Source: Pedobacter kyonggii (lineage in GTDB: Bacteria > Bacteroidota > Bacteroidia > Sphingobacteriales > Sphingobacteriaceae). From it: a stretch of DNA of 64,000 bases. Positions 63,101-64,000 of this stretch are shown here, in pieces (position 1 is the stretch's first letter; each line of letters opens with the position of its first letter). The stretch covers positions 1-64,000 of the forward strand of contig NZ_SIXF01000004.1 of the NCBI RefSeq assembly GCF_004310665.1, in the 5' to 3' direction. The notes beneath the pieces are model-generated. The model was not told the DNA's origin and searched no databases. It saw only the letters and a program-made list of their open reading frames with translations. Made by a program: the position numbers and the translations under genes.

Positions 63101-63303
63101 ACAAACTTTTCTACCTCTTCGGCACTTCGGCCTGGCCATTGGGTAATGATGGTGATGTTGGTATTGGTGACATCTGGAAATGCATCAATGACAGTGTGTT
63201 TGAAACTTAAATAACCGGCAAGAATTAAAATAAAAGTGGCAAAAAAGATGAAATATTTGTTCTTCAGTGCAAAGCCTATAATGCTTTTTATGAATTTATT
63301 CAT
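60172..63303 (-). CDS. Heavy-metal efflux RND transporter, CzcA/CusA type
   Basis: A 1043-residue inner-membrane proton-driven pump of the HME-RND family. Twelve membrane helices in the RND pattern; the family motif is AIDFGIIIDGAVVMVEG in helix 4, with the Asp pair of proton-conducting residues typical of HME pumps. N-terminal block TVIDAFPDVTNTNITIITQW and WPGRSAEEVEKFVSRPLE are CzcA/CusA hallmarks. Likely substrates are Co/Zn/Cd or Cu/Ag; a CusA-type methionine channel was not assigned, so the metal is open. The adaptor gene is directly upstream, separated by about 25 bases. Confidence 0.95.
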   Translation of the reverse strand: MNKFIKSIIGFALKNKYFIFFATFILILAGYLSFKHTVIDAFPDVTNTNITIITQWPGRSAEEVEKFVSRPLEIAMNPTEKRTSIRSSSLFGLSIVKVSFEDDVDYAEARVQVNNHLEEANLPEGIQPEVQPPYGPTGEIFRYTLSSDIKSVRELKTLQDWVIQRELLSVSGIADVVSFGGEVKTYQITVDPQKAIQYGVSATELFEAVSKSNINVGGDVIVQSGQAYVVRGIGVLNNIDEIRNVVVDNINGTPVYVKTIADVAESALPRLGQVGRDKDPDVVEGIIVMRKGGNPSEVIARLKEKINTINASILPDDVKIKPFYDREDLINYSIHTVMGNMLEGILFVTLIVFLFMADWRTTLIVSIIIPLALLFAFICLKLKGMPANLLSMGAIDFGIIIDGAVVMVEGIFVVLDVKAKKLGMEKFNKMSKLGFIKKACLENGKGILFAKLIIITGLLPIFTFEKVEGKMFSPLAWTLSFALLGALILTFTLVPAMASVLLKKDVKEKHNIFLEWITKATLKFYDLCFKKKKLVFGISIVVLFLGVFSFKFLGTEFLPSLDEGSIYVRATGPLSISLNETKKLSNEMRKIFLSFEEVKQVMSQTGRPNDGTDATGFYNMEFHVDIYPRKEWKRKQTKEQLIERMQEKLKSFPGISLNFSQPISDNVEEAVSGVKGSIVVKLFGENFEYIEEEEEKIENILKTVEGIEDLGILRNLGQPELQINLDQKKMALYGVRTADANAVIEMAIGGKAATQIYEGERKFDLIIRYPEDFRNDESSISKLRMPTLSGSNVQLGEISSIRKITGPSMIYRDKHKRYGAIKFSIRGRDMGSVIAEAQEKVNAKIKLPQGYQLEWAGDFENQQRAIARLAQAVPVSLLLIFFILFVLFGNIRDALLVLNNVPFAMIGGILALLAAGVNFNISAGIGFIALFGICVQNGVILITRFKTNIAELKHHPSWTFTDAMRDGIASRFRPVLMTALMAAIGLMPAALSTGIGSEASKPLAIVVIGGLITNTLFNLFVYPIVFYWSYRRKVHKAMRDVKM

Positions 63304-63328
63304 TTTTAAAATCTAGCGAATGAAAAAA

Positions 63329-64000
63329 TTATTGAGTTTTTAGACTTTCGAACAAGAATACCTGTTTAGAGGCAATGATGCGGTCGCCGGCCTGTACACC
63401 TTTACTGATGTAAGTTTTGTCGGCCGTTTTGCGGCCGATTTCGATCTCCTGGATCCTCACTTTGTAGTCCTGACCTAAGACGAGCACATAATTTTTGTTT
63501 TCATCGAAAATGACTGCCCGTGAGTTTAATATCGGAAGATCGATGGCAGAATTTGTTGAAACTTTTACCGTTCCGAGCATGCCTGGTTTTAAGAGAAATC
63601 CCGGATTTGGGATGACTACCCGTGCATTCAGCACTTTACTGTCCTGATCTACCTGATTGTATAATTTCTCTATTTTTCCTTTAAAAACTTTATCGGGATA
63701 GGAGAGCGTAGATAAATTTACTTCGTCGCCAGCCTTTACCCTTGAAATATCCGATTCGTAAATGTTGATCATCGCCCAAACGTTAGAAAGATCGGCAATG
63801 GTAAAGAGGCTTTTGTCATTATCACTGCGCAACTGCATATTTTGGGTTACATTTTTTTCGATCACATAACCATTTATTGGCGATTTGATGGCGTATAATC
63901 CTGTGCTGCTGCCACCGTTCAGTTTTAAGACTGCATTTGCCCTTTTGGTTTCTGCCATTTTGATCTGATAATCGTTTTTGGCTTCTTCGAGCTCTTTTGC
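63329..64000 (-). CDS. RND efflux periplasmic adaptor subunit (HlyD/CusB type), partial
   Basis: The C-terminal part of a membrane-fusion protein; its N-terminus lies beyond the window edge (the frame stays open to 64000). Visible parts: the end of the coiled-coil hairpin (LEEAKNDYQIKMAETKRA), the lipoyl half YAIKSPINGYVIEKNVTQNM, the beta-barrel domain (SNVWAMINIYESDISRVKAG) and the membrane-proximal domain (YVLVLGQDYKVRIQEIEIG). It links the RND pump to an outer-membrane channel. The downstream pump gene begins 25 bases after its stop. An outer-membrane factor gene is expected upstream, outside the window. Confidence 0.92.
   Translation of the reverse strand, partial: AKELEEAKNDYQIKMAETKRANAVLKLNGGSSTGLYAIKSPINGYVIEKNVTQNMQLRSDNDKSLFTIADLSNVWAMINIYESDISRVKAGDEVNLSTLSYPDKVFKGKIEKLYNQVDQDSKVLNARVVIPNPGFLLKPGMLGTVKVSTNSAIDLPILNSRAVIFDENKNYVLVLGQDYKVRIQEIEIGRKTADKTYISKGVQAGDRIIASKQVFLFESLKTQ

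Overview
The window is an AT-rich chromosomal segment from a member of the Bacteroidota, most likely a Pedobacter-like member of the Sphingobacteriaceae. The evidence is the set of lineage-typical families (DUF4290, DUF4254, DUF2851, OMP_b-brl_3 receptor remains, TPR-fused LytS and NarX-type kinases), Rho with a long disordered insertion, and promoter boxes of the form TAnnTTTG. It is not a phage or plasmid: most of it is ordinary core genome.

Layout. 1-300 is the right end of an IS3-family element. 400-20,700 is mostly housekeeping: dprA, a cysteine synthase/cystathionine beta-synthase with CBS domains, murA (Asp in place of the fosfomycin-target Cys), a GT9/DUF4254/SixA group, a PolX-like protein with an eroded polymerase site, sppA, folK, pssA, rho, pyrF and an EamA exporter. 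20,777-26,744 is an accessory, repeat-rich patch. It holds a truncated tyrosine integrase, a broken lipoprotein gene, a HTH/small-protein pair plus a decayed paralogue of the small protein, and two identical 130-bp terminal-inverted-repeat elements in direct orientation bracketing about 3.9 kb. 26,745-32,084 returns to core genes (ftsK, a LolA-like gene, a PhnP-like metallohydrolase, tRNA-Leu(GAG)). 32,166-32,938 is a decayed TonB-dependent receptor.

33,135-51,545 is a regulatory and envelope region. It holds a LytTR regulator with its TPR histidine kinase, a three-gene DUF1266 cluster, an HxlR regulator with NTF2-like and SDR genes sharing a 77-bp upstream block, two alpha/beta hydrolases sharing an 87-bp upstream block next to an AraC regulator, a NarL/NarX-type pair facing each other, secreted proteins including a leucine-rich-repeat protein, and a LysR regulator divergent from a GNAT/EamA pair.

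52,221-59,469 is the most notable locus: a complete, colinear eboABCDEF cluster preceded by a TMEM220-family membrane protein and followed by a small membrane-anchored protein. This cluster is known from cyanobacteria, where it takes part in exporting a scytonemin precursor, and from scattered other bacteria. Its metabolite in Bacteroidota is unknown and no scytonemin genes are visible here. The encoded activities (TatD-like hydrolase, UbiA prenyltransferase, sugar-phosphate-cyclase-like enzyme, TIM-barrel protein, alkaline-phosphatase-fold enzyme) suggest that a prenylated cyclitol-like molecule is made or moved at the membrane. The window ends with a lipocalin-like lipoprotein and a CzcA/CusA-type heavy-metal RND pump with the start of its adaptor gene cut by the window edge.
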